Shown: positions 19,662 to 30,569 of the stretch, one piece after another
Position numbering within the stretch: the first letter of the stretch is position 1
Layout of the letters: each line of letters begins with the position of its first letter
From: Pegoplata infirma
Lineage: Eukaryota; Arthropoda; Insecta; Diptera; Anthomyiidae
DNA: 64,000 bases
Direction: 5' to 3'
Assembly (NCBI GenBank): GCA_963921195.1
Contig: OY992540.1
Coordinates: 136,078,694-136,142,693 of the forward strand
Notes under the pieces: generated by a model
Databases searched by the model: none
Seen by the model: only the letters and a program-made list of their open reading frames with translations
Told to the model about the DNA's origin: nothing
Program-made: the position numbers and the translations under genes

Positions 19662-21098
19662 TGTGAGGACAAAAGTCACACGTTCGTTTTTGTCCACACC
19701 ATCGTTTTAATATAATAAACATTGACAACAACTTCGTAGTGGGATAACCTGGCTGGATATAAAACCCACCACACATATGTTATTCTCACCATACTGAGTA
19801 TAGGTATCAGCTGTTCAACCAGTATATAAGTAACAGCAATCAACAAACTCGTTCAGTTGGCTGGTAGCTGTGAAGCAGTTCACTTGGGTAAGTCTCTTGT
19901 TTACTAAGTTTATCGCGATTGGGGAGTGCTGTCGCCAGGTGCCCCAAGTTCTTTTGGATTTTTCAGCTCGTGTCTAGGGAGTGCTGTCGCCAGGTGCCCT
20001 AGTTGGACTTACCCTCACTGCTCGCGTCTAGGGAGTGCTGTCGCCAGGTGCCCTAGCTTGGATTATTTTCTCTGCTCGCGTCTAGGGAGTGCTGTCGCCA
20101 GGTGCCCTAGCTTGGACTATTTTCTCTGCTCGCGTCTAGGGAGTGCTGTCGCCAGGTGCCCTAGCTTGGATTATTTCCGCCGCTCGCGTCTAGGGAGTGC
20201 TGTCGCCAGGTGCCCTAGCTTGGATTATTTCCGCCGCTCGCGTCTAGGGAGTGCTGTCGCCAGGTGCCCTAGCTTGGATTATTTTCGCTGCTCGCATCTA
20301 GGGAGTGCTGTCGCCAGGTGCCCTAGCTTGGATTATTTTCGCCGCTCGCGTCTAGGGAGTGCTGTCGCCAGGTGCCCTAGCTTGGATTATTTTCGCTGCT
20401 CGCGTCTAGGGAGTGCTGTCGCCAGGTGCCCTAGCTTGGATTATTTTCTCTGCTCGCGTCTAGGGAGTGCTGTCGCCAGGTGCCCTAGCTTGGATTATTT
20501 TCTCTGCTCGCGTCTAGGGAGTGCTGTCGCCAGGTGCCCTAGCTTGGATCATTTTCGCTGCTCGCGTCTAGGGAGTGCTGTCGCCAGGTGCCCTAGCTTG
20601 GATTATTTTCTCTGCTCGCGTCTAGGGAGTGCTGTCGCCAGGTGCCCTAGCTTGGATTATTTCCGCCGCTCGCGTCTAGGGAGTGCTGTCGCCAGGTGCC
20701 CTAGCTTGGATTATTTTCGCTGCTCGCGTCTAGGGAGTGCTGTCGCCAGGTACTTTAGCTTAGATTATTTTCTTTGCTCGCGTCTAGGGAGTGCTGTCGC
20801 CAGGTGCCCTAGCTTGGATTATTTCCGCTGCTCGCGTCTAGGGAGTGCTGTCGCCAGGTACCCTAGCTTGGAATTTACATCGCCGCCTCCGTCCCGCCAG
20901 ACCGATCACCGGTCGCCGTTCCCTAGTTTTAGTTTTACTCTTTTCTTTTGTAGTGTAAGTTTATTCAATAAATGAATTATTTATTATAACGTTTTAACAA
21001 CCAGTCTTTTACTCTCGGTCTCAGCAAATACAAATTTCTGTGACGATCCCTACCCCCGCGAGCTATACCCCAGCTAACGGAGGAAACTCGTCGTTACA
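19662..21098 (+). repeat. 3' LTR
   Basis: It has the same length as the 5' LTR and is almost identical, including the order of variant 54-bp units (for instance the one with GTACTTTAGCTTAGATT). That order match shows both arrays were copied from one template at insertion and have not since rearranged. Confidence 0.95.
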
Positions 21099-21323
21099 AC
21101 TTAAACTTTATTTATCAAAAAACATGCCACAATTTTATTTCTTTTTTAAATGTTTAAAAATTAGTTAATGTGTATATCTATCTGTTCTGAAATTTTCAGA
21201 GATGCTTTTGTCCTTGTTTTCGAGAAAAAAAATGTTGAACATTGCACTATGCTTATAATTTACAATAATGGGGTATATTATGTATGCGAATGAGTAATAT
21301 TAACTCTTAAAAAACATTTAAAA

Positions 21324-21579
21324 TAGAGATGTTTTCGTGGGTGAGTTTTTTTTGACGATCACGCACGCTCACGAAGGAAAAGTTTTAATCACGCACGATT
21401 TTTAATTTTCCTCACGTTCACGCACGCTCACGTGAGTAGAAAAATGTTGTCACGGGCACGATACTCACGTGAGCGTGACTAACCGTGAGAGATATAAATT
21501 ATCATGCGTAATTAAAATAATTTCCTTGGTGAGAGTGCGTGATGGTAAAAAAAAAAACTTACCCACGATCATATCTCTA
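21324..21579. mobile_element. hAT-like core of the foldback element
   Basis: It begins TAGAGATG and ends ATATCTCTA, and carries CACGCACGCTCACG and CGTGAGCGTGACT arrays like those of the hAT MITE at 4537-5024. The immediate flanks ATTTAAAA and TTTTAAAT are inverted, not direct, because it sits at the palindrome centre. It may be an insertion that seeded the palindrome, or the element's own core. Confidence 0.6.
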
Positions 21580-22145
21580 TTTTAAATGTTTTTAAGAGTT
21601 AATATTACTCATTCGCATATGTAATATACCCCATTATTGTAAATTATTAGCATAGTGCAATGTTCAACATTTTTTTTCTCGAAAACAAGGAAAAAAGCAT
21701 CTCTGAAAATTTCAGAACAGATAGATATACACCTTAACTATTTTTTAAACATGTAAAAAAAAAAATAAAATTGTGGCATGTTTTTTGATATAAAAAGTTT
21801 AAATTTAAATTTAAAATATTCAGAACTTCTTCTGAAAATTTTCCAATTTTTATTTTTTTAATCGATAGCCCATACAAAAATCTTTAAAAAACATTTATTT
21901 TAAAGACATCACTGTGTTTCATTTTATTGGCATAAATATTGAAATAAAGATACTTGGGCAAAAAATGCTGAAATTTTCAATTTTTGACCATGCCTCCAAG
22001 GCCCACTTTTTGAAAAATCGTAAATTTTATTTTTGCTAAGGGCGAATACTTTGCAAATGATATCCTATTGAAATCACCATGGTTTTTCTGTAGTGGAACA
22101 GTTGGTGTGGAATGACTCATATATAAAAAATGATACAATTAGATC

Positions 22146-24574
22146 CGAATTTTGGTCACATCCAATTGTTATGATTGATAATTCCTAAACAGTATGTTTT
22201 AAAAAGGTGATAACATGACACGGTGGCTTCATCCGGCAACTCGTCAGCATTTGGGAGGATTCTTTCCACCATAAAACACACAACAACCATTAACATCATC
22301 TTCGTGTCACAGACTTTTTATATGTAAGAAAAATACCACAATGCACACAATTCTCATTCACACAGCTAAAATTTGTCAGTTCAAAGGTCTGTCAGTTCAA
22401 TTGTCTGAGCCTCCCACCCCCTCTGTAACTCGGCGAGAATACAGCCTTTGTATTGCGTTGGCTCTGAAAACATAGCAGCAATACCCATATAAACCATTGA
22501 CTTGGAGTCCGTTTGTCCGTCTGATTATGTCATTATGTCCACCTAACCGTCCAGCTTTCTTTACTTCATACCGAAAATACCTTTTCCCTCACCCACGACA
22601 CCTTTCATCGGCTAAACAAAAGAGAGTTAAGCTGACATTGTACCAATTACTTCTTTAACGAGAAAAAAGAAAAAGAGAAAATTCTATTTTTATTAGGTAA
22701 GAGCACACAGCCCTTTCTTTATTCATTCCATTTAAATTCAATGCAAATTTTTGTTGTTTCATGTGAATGTTTATAAAAATATAGACAAAATATACATAAT
22801 TAAACTATTTATGTTTATAATTTTTATTTTAAATTTAACTAACATAATTAGAAAAATACAGCATTAATAATACTTTAGAAATTTACTGTAGGAAAGTGTA
22901 AAAACGAAACAAAGAGAACAGGAGCTTACTCTTATTGGAGCCTACGCTCTTCAACTACAACATTAAGACTCACCCAAAATATATCTGAATTGGTGTAGTA
23001 TTAAGACAAAAGAAGAGTATTAAACCTCTCTTAAGTTTTGTTTTCTTTTACGGTGTTTTCATTTAAATTAATTTTTTTTTTTTATTTTTTTTTGTTTGTT
23101 GTTCTATTTTTATTATTTACACTCTTTTCATTCCTTAATACACTTTCCTGTACAACAATTTTTATTTTTAAATATAAATTGATATATTAATTCTAAAAAA
23201 AATATTCTTATATATTATTTTTTTCTTGCTAATTAATTTTCATTTTTTTTTTCATCTTTTCTTTTTCAATATTCTATTTTGACAAATTTATTAATATTTT
23301 GTTTGTGTTGTTTTATTATTTTTTTTCTCTGATTTTAGTATTTCTCTTTTGTTTTTTTTATATTAAAGTTTAAGTAAAAAAAATGAAGTTTAATTTTTTT
23401 TTTTCTAGATTTGGTGTTTTTTTTTTTTTCCTTTTTTTTCGTTTGTTCTTTTATTCTTGTATTTTACATATAAATTATTAATAAATTTTTTCTTTTATTT
23501 TTATTAATTTTTTTATTTTTATATAATAATTATAATACAAATTTAATTTTTTTTTAAATTCAGCGTATGCAAATAAATGTTGGACAAATTTATTTTTAAA
23601 GTTGTTATTATTATCTTCGCGACATCAAAAATTCTGGCTTATGCAAGACGGGAACCATCCTTAAGTTGTTAGTTGTAGCAATTAAATTTACATCCAAACT
23701 AAAGCCATTCGGATTAAAGTTTGTTTTTCAAAAATACATATTTTTTTTTTTCGTTTAAATAATTAATTTTTCGTGAAATATAATTTTTTTTTTTATTGGT
23801 TCTTTGTTTTTTTTTTTTTTTTATTAGTTTCTTTATATCTTTTTAAACTAACATTCACATGAGAAACAAATGTTATTGAAAAACACAGCAAAATTTATGT
23901 TTATTTATTTATTTATCTATTATAAAGTTTCCGTAAAAATTTAATATATATTTTAAAAAAATTGTGTTATGTAACTTTTTAACACGATGTTCACGTCTCA
24001 AAATCAGAATCTCCTCTTTCTTTTTTTCTCGAAATTCTTCCTCTTCTTTTTTTCTATATCTCCCTCTTCCCGTTCCAAATTAAATTTCCCATTGAACAAT
24101 AACTTTAAGAGTTGCCACTCATATTTTAAATGGGACGATTTGTGAAACCGGTACCGTGACCGTAACAAACACGCAATCGTCGATACCAGATTTGGTATGG
24201 AACGTTTGCGGAACGGTATATAGTAATAAGAAAAACAATTATGTAAGTAAAACTTACGAACGAAAACGACTAAATTAGTTGTTTTTATGTCAATACATTT
24301 TAGTAAAAATAACTTTCGATGGTATAATTTTTCGCCCTTTCTTTTATTTAAATACGAATGGTTGTTGGATTTTTTTCTTCCTTTTTTTATATAGAAAACT
24401 CACTGAATAAGTGTTTAGAAGCAACATCAGCTGTTTATTTACGAAACACATCAAAGGTAGTAACTGTAATACTGTCTTGAATTTTATGTTCAATCAGGTA
24501 TCCTTAATAACCGTGTGGCTTCGACCCACTTATGCTGCAGCTAGCCGGATTTTGAAACTTTTAACTAAATTACA
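22146..24574. other. Unassigned DNA, may include 3' LTR of the minus-strand retroelement
   Basis: Region 22200-22720 is less AT-rich and has no ORF of useful size; 23040-23900 is dominated by poly-T and TTTTATT runs. The minus-strand 3' LTR should begin close to 24574 (TGTAATTTAG on the minus strand), but no second LTR copy exists in the window, so its far end cannot be fixed. A minus-strand TATA-like TATATAAAAAAAG lies near 24390. Confidence 0.4.
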
Positions 24575-24643
24575 ATAATTAGGTTTTCCCCCTAGCGTAT
24601 AAAAGTTAACATGTTATACAAAGCTATACTATATGTTACACTT

Positions 24644-27600
24644 CTAAATGACAAATAGATCCTGACCATGAAAAACGCCTCTACTTTTCCCATCTAAACC
24701 TCCAAGCTCGTATAAGGAATTCCCTAGAACTTTTAAAATGACACATTTTACATGGGCCGGAGCTAATTTTGAATTGTACCCTTGAATTTTATTACTAAGT
24801 TTAAAATTTCTTCGATACACCAACTGTCCTTCTTTGAATTTAACTTCTTTAGATCTAACATTGTAATTTCTGGACGATCGCTCATGTGCTTTTCCCAAGT
24901 TTAAAAAAACCTTATCACGGATTAGTTGTTGTTTGTCCGAAGGATTGTCCATGATAAAGTCTACGTCTTTAACACATCCCAATTTTCGAGAAACATTATA
25001 AGTGGATGCGTGTTGCACCATATTCGTCCCAAAAACAGCGTAATAAGGAGACATACCAATTGAACTATGGGAAGTACTCCTCAATGCAAATGCAACATCG
25101 CTTATGTGTTGATCCCAGTTACGTTGATCTTTTCCAACAAACGATCGAACCATCTGCAACACAGATCGGTTCACTCTTTCCGCGGCATTTGACTGTGGAG
25201 CATATAAAGCTGTTCTAATATGCCTTATGCCATATTTACTAAGGAACTCTCGAAAAAGTTCCGAAGTAAATTGCCTTCCGTTATCGGAATGAATAAATTC
25301 TGGGACTCCAAATACGTGAAAAACTCGTTTCTCTAGAAATTTTACAACATTGACAGCGGTAGCAACACGCATTGGCTCTAGTTGTACAAATTTACTAAAG
25401 TGATCCAAGCAAACAAATAAGGAAGTATTACCGTCTTTTGATCTTGGGTAGGGCCCCATAAAATCAATATAGAGCCTTTGAAAAGGCCGCTCAGTGATCA
25501 TTTGTTTTCCCATTAAGGGTCTTTTAAAGGCATTTGTTGTTTTACTTGCACAGCAAACTTCACATGTCTTGACAACTTTCTGAACGTCAGTTATCATGCT
25601 GGGCCAATAATATCGTTCTCGCAACCGTGACAACGTTTTATGAATACCTCCATGTCCTGAAGATGGAGAGAAATGCGCAGCCAAAACTAGCTCATCCTGT
25701 AGTCCCTTAGGAACCCAAATCTTCCAAGCATTATCTTCATCCAGTACATCCCCTGTTGCAAATTTTGTCCGTTTATATACGAAGTTGTCTGAAACACATA
25801 GATCAGGAAAGCTTTCCTTTTTCTCCAAAATATTGTCTCTAAGAGCTTTATATTCGTCTGAATCGAAATGCGGACTTGCTAGATCCACATCTAACAAGCG
25901 TTGATTTTTTACGAATTCCTCCATGTAGGCACGTGAGAGGGCATCAGGCACAATATTCTGAGAACCTTTACGGTGTTCAATATCGAACTCAAAACCCTGG
26001 AGTTTGAGGCTCCATCTAGCCAGTCGACCTGAGAGTTCTTTTTGACTCATGAGCCATTTAAGACTAGAATGGTCCGTAATAATGGTGAACGGCAACCCTT
26101 CGATGTAAGGACGGAATCGTTTGACACTGAGCACCGCAGCATAGCATTCTAACTCTGTCACGCTATAGTTTCGTTGAGCTTTATTAAGTTTGGCGGACAT
26201 ATACGCTATCGGATGCTCGTGGCCCTCACTATCGATCTGGAACAAAACCCCGCCAACTCCTTGAGTGGAAGCATCACATTGGATGTAAAATCGTTGACTA
26301 AAGTCCGGGTTGATTAGTAAAGGGGCGGAAGAAAGACTGTTTTTTAATTTTTCGAAGGAAGTAAGAGCCTCTTCCGACATCTCAAACTTTCGAATTCGTT
26401 CCTTTGTCAAATTATCATGAAGTGGCGCCGCTGTACTCGCATAGTCCTGAATGAACCGGCGGTACCACCCACACATGCCTAAAAACCGTCTCAACTGTTT
26501 TGGAGTTTTCGGAACCGGAAAGTCTTTTATAGCTTCTACCTTTGCCTCGTCCGTCCGAATACACCCGTTTCCTACAACAAAACCTAAGTAACGTACCTCC
26601 ATGTAACAAAACTTACTTTTTTCTATGTTAATGGTAAGGCCAGCGTTGCTCAGACACCGAGCAACTTCGCTTAGTAGGTTAATATGCTCATCAAAGCAGG
26701 CAGAAACCACTAGCAGATCGTCGAGGTAGACAAAGACATTATTCCGGAGTGCTGCCGGAATAACTTTGTCCATGAGCCTACACATTCTCTGGGCGGCATT
26801 ACACAAGCCGAACGGCATTACCGTATATTGGTATAATGGCCGACCAGGGACTGTGAATGCTGTCTTTTCCCTCGACTTCTCTTCTAGTGGAATCTGCCAG
26901 AATGCGTCCTTTAAATCGATGGCAGATATATATTTCGTGTCCTGTAACCTACTAAGGATTCCCTCGATGTGAGGAAGGGGGTAAGCGTCCTTGAGTGTCC
27001 TTGCATTAACTTTACGGGCATCAAGGCATAATCTATTCTTAGTTCCCTTTCTAACCAGAGTTACTGGCGAGCTCCAGCTACTATTACTGGGCTCAATGAC
27101 CCCGAGACTGAGCATCCGATCAAGTTCACTATAGAGTAACTCCTGAATAACAGGAGATACCGGATAGTGTCGTTGTTTGACAGGTATGTCCTCATTCGTA
27201 ACTTCTATTACGTGTCGTTCAACGGAAGTTCGGCCCAGACCTAAGACTGCAAATGATGGAAATTTCATTTTAGCTTCTTCAAGTTTTTTCAGCTGATCTT
27301 CCTTAAGTTGGTGTTGTTTATCATTATTGTCAGTTTGCTGAATGATTTCACTTATATTTGCCTTTCCAGATCCTGATTCTCCTACTACAGGTAATTCGAA
27401 AACCCTCCAGAAATCTATACCGAAATAAAACTCCTGCTGTAAGCCAGGGACTATCAAAAAATCTAAATCTTTTGAAATGTCATTCCACAAAACGGGTAAA
27501 GTGACAACACCTACAACAGGCACTTTCTCGCCATTGGCGGTTTTTATATTTTGGCCATGAAGCTTAATCACTGCCTTATCATTTCCGTCAAGAAATTGAA

Positions 27601-27964
27601 GAGCGTTCTTGCCAATACAGCAAGCTCCAGCGCCAGAGTCCAACAAGGCCATAACTTCTTTCCCACCAACTAAAGTCTTTGCAAAGAATCGATTGTCCGT
27701 TCCAACTTTTACTACCGTCTCTACCACTAATTTTTTTGCTCTTTTTATTTTACTTATCTTATTCTTTAACTTTTCAATTTTCCTATACTTCTTTGTTTTT
27801 ATTGCTTCTCCAAAAATCCTAGCCCTTGCTTTTTCATATTCGATTTTTCTCTGATGTAACGATTTAATAGGAGAAAGTGATTTCTTCTCATCTTCTACTA
27901 AATCACCCTTCTCTCTATGAAGTATTTTTATTGGTGGGACTCCGGGGTTTCCTTGGGCTGGCAA
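24644..27964 (-). CDS. Pol polyprotein (protease, RT, RNase H, integrase)
   Basis: The open frame gives 1106 residues and begins with a TTG codon at 27964. The real product is more likely a Gag-Pol fusion made by -1 frameshifting, as the frame overlaps the gag 3' end. The protease has D109-S-G-A in ALLDSGAGACCIG. RT has D350 and YLDD at 413-416. RNase H has D564, E604 and D631. The integrase zinc ligands are H764, H771, C801 and C804, and the triad is D834, D894 and E929 with 35-residue spacing. The N-terminal 80 residues are highly basic. The frame is uninterrupted, so the copy is either young or under constraint. No env follows. Relation to Osvaldo/Ulysses-like lineages is possible but untested. 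Confidence 0.92.
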   Translation of the reverse strand: MPAQGNPGVPPIKILHREKGDLVEDEKKSLSPIKSLHQRKIEYEKARARIFGEAIKTKKYRKIEKLKNKISKIKRAKKLVVETVVKVGTDNRFFAKTLVGGKEVMALLDSGAGACCIGKNALQFLDGNDKAVIKLHGQNIKTANGEKVPVVGVVTLPVLWNDISKDLDFLIVPGLQQEFYFGIDFWRVFELPVVGESGSGKANISEIIQQTDNNDKQHQLKEDQLKKLEEAKMKFPSFAVLGLGRTSVERHVIEVTNEDIPVKQRHYPVSPVIQELLYSELDRMLSLGVIEPSNSSWSSPVTLVRKGTKNRLCLDARKVNARTLKDAYPLPHIEGILSRLQDTKYISAIDLKDAFWQIPLEEKSREKTAFTVPGRPLYQYTVMPFGLCNAAQRMCRLMDKVIPAALRNNVFVYLDDLLVVSACFDEHINLLSEVARCLSNAGLTINIEKSKFCYMEVRYLGFVVGNGCIRTDEAKVEAIKDFPVPKTPKQLRRFLGMCGWYRRFIQDYASTAAPLHDNLTKERIRKFEMSEEALTSFEKLKNSLSSAPLLINPDFSQRFYIQCDASTQGVGGVLFQIDSEGHEHPIAYMSAKLNKAQRNYSVTELECYAAVLSVKRFRPYIEGLPFTIITDHSSLKWLMSQKELSGRLARWSLKLQGFEFDIEHRKGSQNIVPDALSRAYMEEFVKNQRLLDVDLASPHFDSDEYKALRDNILEKKESFPDLCVSDNFVYKRTKFATGDVLDEDNAWKIWVPKGLQDELVLAAHFSPSSGHGGIHKTLSRLRERYYWPSMITDVQKVVKTCEVCCASKTTNAFKRPLMGKQMITERPFQRLYIDFMGPYPRSKDGNTSLFVCLDHFSKFVQLEPMRVATAVNVVKFLEKRVFHVFGVPEFIHSDNGRQFTSELFREFLSKYGIRHIRTALYAPQSNAAERVNRSVLQMVRSFVGKDQRNWDQHISDVAFALRSTSHSSIGMSPYYAVFGTNMVQHASTYNVSRKLGCVKDVDFIMDNPSDKQQLIRDKVFLNLGKAHERSSRNYNVRSKEVKFKEGQLVYRRNFKLSNKIQGYNSKLAPAHVKCVILKVLGNSLYELGGLDGKSRGVFHGQDLFVI

Positions 27965-29805
27965 AAGTACCCGGTCATTTCTGCCACCTTCCCATTTACC
28001 GAACTAGGACAATACTCACAAAAGGATTCGTCCTTACCACAAATGAAACATTTCATGTTGTGGAATAAGGATTTACATACGGTATCCTGCTTGACGCTAT
28101 CGACATTCTTTCGATAAAAGTCACCAGGCATACCGCAAGAAAAGCATAAGTTCAAGTGAAATGGGGATAAACAGAATACCTTAGAGCTACTTTGAGGTAC
28201 TGTATGTGAATTGGATGGATTCTGTACTTGAGTATGGTGTAGATTACCCAAGGAAGTGCCACTATGCTGTGGAAAATTATAGTTTCGGCCGCGTGAAGAA
28301 TTTACGAAGTTTGTATTTTTGCCTGGATTCCGAGAGGATGCCCCAAAGGCCTCCAAATCAACCGTGTCTTCGTCCGATTCTGGACTTAGGGCATTAACTG
28401 TTCTGTTCTTTGGTGGTTTTTGGGGTCTATCCCACTTTAATTGCTTTTCAGCACGTTTAACCTCTTTTTTCAGAAAGGCAAGAGTGGTTATCTTTGACGA
28501 AAACAACATATCCGAGATTTCCTTAGTCAAATTCTTTCGAATAGCATCGACTAATTCCTTTTCATCCATCTTTTTCTTCGATTTGAATGACAGGTTATGA
28601 ATTTCCGCATAAAAATCATCGAATGTCTGTCCCGGTTTTTGTTTGCAATTTACTATTTCCCCAATTATTTCAAAGTCAGAGTCTTTCGGGTTAAAATGGT
28701 CTTCAAATTCCTTCTTAAGCTCAACATATCCATAGTCAATATCGTCTGCATTGTCCTCCAAAACCTGCCAATACCATTTTGCAGCATTGCCAGTTAGCAA
28801 GCAATGAAAGTCCGTGAACATTTGGTCATAAGAAACATTATGTTTCTCACGCATTCTTTCTACACGAAAGAAAAAACTTTCCACGGTCATGTCTCGTTCG
28901 CTACCGTCAAACTTGATATGCCATTTGTCAAGGTTAACAGGCTTTCGAAACTCAATCTCCCTTTGGCTAAATAAGTTAGTTGTACTATGATTTCCTATAT
29001 TTCTACCCCCACGATCAATACCACGATCGTTACCACGATCGTTGTCACGATCATTTACACGATCGTTAACACGATCATTAACACGATCATTAACGCGATC
29101 ATTAATACGATCGTTGCTACGACCGTTTTCACGATCACGCGCTGGCAAATGGCTATTACTTGGGACAGGGTGAGCTCTTCCAGCCGCATCACCTCCCCCA
29201 GCAGGCCTTTGACCAGCCGGAGCATCCTTATCAGGGGTTGAACTTGAATTCGGTGCATTTAAAGAGGAAGCATTACCAGTTCCTTCAACCTCTGTAACGC
29301 GATGACTAAGAGAGGCTACTTCTCCTCGCATTTGCCTGATCTCATTCATGCAATTAGTCATCATCTCATTTTGTTGAAAAACCATTGCCATAAGCTGATT
29401 GAGTTGGTCATTCGGTTGTGTGTTTACCATACGCATATTTCCCCCGCTACTGCCATGTGGCAGTTCTGTCTCATCAACCTGATCATTAGACATTTCAGTT
29501 AATTTTTCCAACTTACGGGAAAAATTCAATGAATTATCACGTGGATTAACCGCAACTTCGTCCGTGATTCTAATTGAAGAAACACTTCCTGATTCCGATG
29601 GTCTACCAAAAATAAGATTAGCACACCTATTCAAGTAGTCAGTAGGGATAAAGTCAACTGGTCTTTCTATTCCGGTATCGATTTGGTTGAAAATCGATCC
29701 TACAACTTGAGATTCTAAAGCTCGTGTTACACTTCGAGTAACTCGCTTATCGTTAGGAATAATTCCACTTAAAGGATTAGCAAGGTCTCTTTCAAAATTA
29801 TCCAT
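27928..29805 (-). CDS. Gag protein of the second retrotransposon (625 aa)
   Basis: It starts with ATG at 29805. The N-terminal 170 residues are polar with coiled-coil potential (130-175). Residues 231-262 are an Asn-Asp-Arg repeat (NDRVNDRVNDR type). Residues 285-455 hold the capsid-like segment (KWHIKFDG, AAKWYWQVLE and FNPKD motifs). The C-terminus is Cys-rich (C554, C557, C576, C586, C589, C596, C599), but the zinc knuckle is atypical: the first pair has Asp562 where His is expected. The last 37 bp overlap pol, which lies in the -1 frame. A pol-frame stop just upstream confines any frameshift to about 70 nt. I see no canonical XXXYYYZ heptamer there. Confidence 0.9.
   Translation of the reverse strand: MDNFERDLANPLSGIIPNDKRVTRSVTRALESQVVGSIFNQIDTGIERPVDFIPTDYLNRCANLIFGRPSESGSVSSIRITDEVAVNPRDNSLNFSRKLEKLTEMSNDQVDETELPHGSSGGNMRMVNTQPNDQLNQLMAMVFQQNEMMTNCMNEIRQMRGEVASLSHRVTEVEGTGNASSLNAPNSSSTPDKDAPAGQRPAGGGDAAGRAHPVPSNSHLPARDRENGRSNDRINDRVNDRVNDRVNDRVNDRDNDRGNDRGIDRGGRNIGNHSTTNLFSQREIEFRKPVNLDKWHIKFDGSERDMTVESFFFRVERMREKHNVSYDQMFTDFHCLLTGNAAKWYWQVLEDNADDIDYGYVELKKEFEDHFNPKDSDFEIIGEIVNCKQKPGQTFDDFYAEIHNLSFKSKKKMDEKELVDAIRKNLTKEISDMLFSSKITTLAFLKKEVKRAEKQLKWDRPQKPPKNRTVNALSPESDEDTVDLEAFGASSRNPGKNTNFVNSSRGRNYNFPQHSGTSLGNLHHTQVQNPSNSHTVPQSSSKVFCLSPFHLNLCFSCGMPGDFYRKNVDSVKQDTVCKSLFHNMKCFICGKDESFCEYCPSSVNGKVAEMTGYFCQPKETPESHQ
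28999..29130 (-). repeat. 12-bp tandem repeat in gag (Asn-Asp-Arg-Xaa)
   Basis: Units of the form ACGATCATTA/ACGATCGTTA repeat about ten times and encode the NDR-x array. The frame is kept because 12 is a multiple of three. The result is a charged, probably disordered linker between the N-terminal region and capsid. Confidence 0.85.
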
Positions 29806-30369
29806 TCACCACGATATTACTATAAAATGTGTCTTTTTTCTCTTTCCTTCTTTTTTTTTTTTTTTTTTTTGTATAAAGTTTGAGCAAAACTAACTTTAAT
29901 TTTATCTTTTCGTTTTTTTTTTTTCTTTTATTAAATCCCTATAAAGTAAAATATGTTAAACTTTTTAAATGAGCAATTTTCAATTTGTATATTAATTGTA
30001 AATATCAATTTGTATATCAAAATTTTTAGCCGATGAATTCAGGTGTCGTACCTGAGATCAAGTATATAAGTTGAAGCAAAAAAAACGTTAAAACCCCATA
30101 CACAATCACACAAAATTAATAAGAATTTTACCTGGATACTTCTAACTTATTTTTTTTTTTTCTCAAAATAAGCTAGGATACCTAATCTTTCTTAAAAATA
30201 CCCCCACCCAATTGAATGACTAGCTTTGGGACATAACTAGTTATTATCCCAGAGAATTCCATTAATAAAAAAAAACCCATTAAAAAACATTCATATCATT
30301 TCATTGAAATGTGAATACTACAATTCAGTTAAAAAACTTAGATTGCAAGCCAACAAATCTTTGAATATG
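29806..30369 (-). other. Probable 5' leader of the second retrotransposon
   Basis: No ORF is present. It contains long A-rich tracts on the minus strand (T runs at 29850-29872 and 29922-29938). No primer-binding complement is visible up to the gap, so the primer site and LTR must lie in or beyond it. Confidence 0.45.
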
Positions 30370-30569
30370 NNNNNNNNNNNNNNNNNNNNNNNNNNNNNNN
30401 NNNNNNNNNNNNNNNNNNNNNNNNNNNNNNNNNNNNNNNNNNNNNNNNNNNNNNNNNNNNNNNNNNNNNNNNNNNNNNNNNNNNNNNNNNNNNNNNNNNN
30501 NNNNNNNNNNNNNNNNNNNNNNNNNNNNNNNNNNNNNNNNNNNNNNNNNNNNNNNNNNNNNNNNNNNNN
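30370..30569. other. Assembly gap, 200 Ns
   Basis: Exactly 200 N characters, a typical fixed-size placeholder. Its position at the expected 5' LTR of a retrotransposon suggests the assembler could not resolve an LTR or the adjoining tandem repeats. The true length is unknown. Confidence 0.95.

Larger units (their letters stand above)
14363..21098 (+). mobile_element. Complete Ty3/gypsy-type LTR retrotransposon, recent insertion
   Basis: Two 1437-bp LTRs (14363-15799 and 19662-21098) begin TGTGAGGACAAAAG and end CGTCGTTACA. The element is flanked by a 4-bp duplication ACTT (14359-14362 and 21099-21102), as expected for gypsy elements. It has a tRNA-Lys-like primer site, one gag-pol ORF and a purine tract before the 3' LTR. 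Comparing the LTRs by eye I found one substitution (A at 14801, G at the equivalent place near 20103), implying a young insertion. There is no env ORF. The protease is not recognisable. Confidence 0.95.
14000..22145. mobile_element. Large foldback element split by a retrotransposon
   Basis: Sequence 14000-14362 plus 21103-21323 (about 580 bp once the retrotransposon is removed) is the inverted complement of 21580-22145. Shared landmarks are GGCATTCCACACCAA/TTGGTGTGGAATGAC, GGGCTATCGATT, CCCATTATTGTAAATTA and TGTGGCATG. The core at 21324-21579 carries hAT-like ends. Outer boundaries are only approximate and no target duplication was found. The two arms differ by scattered substitutions. Confidence 0.8.
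24575..30369 (-). mobile_element. Second Ty3/gypsy-type retrotransposon, 5' end lost in gap
   Basis: Intact gag and pol ORFs are on the minus strand. A purine tract (AGGGGGAAAA on the minus strand, 24584-24593) follows about 50 bp after the pol stop, where a 3' LTR should begin. Upstream of gag, non-coding leader-like DNA runs into 200 Ns, and no LTR or primer site is visible on either side of the gap. The stated ends are minimum extents. Confidence 0.8.

Noticed and set aside
22200..22720. Host exon in the less AT-rich stretch
   Set aside because: No ORF longer than about 60 codons and no convincing splice pair; it may be retroelement LTR or intergenic DNA.
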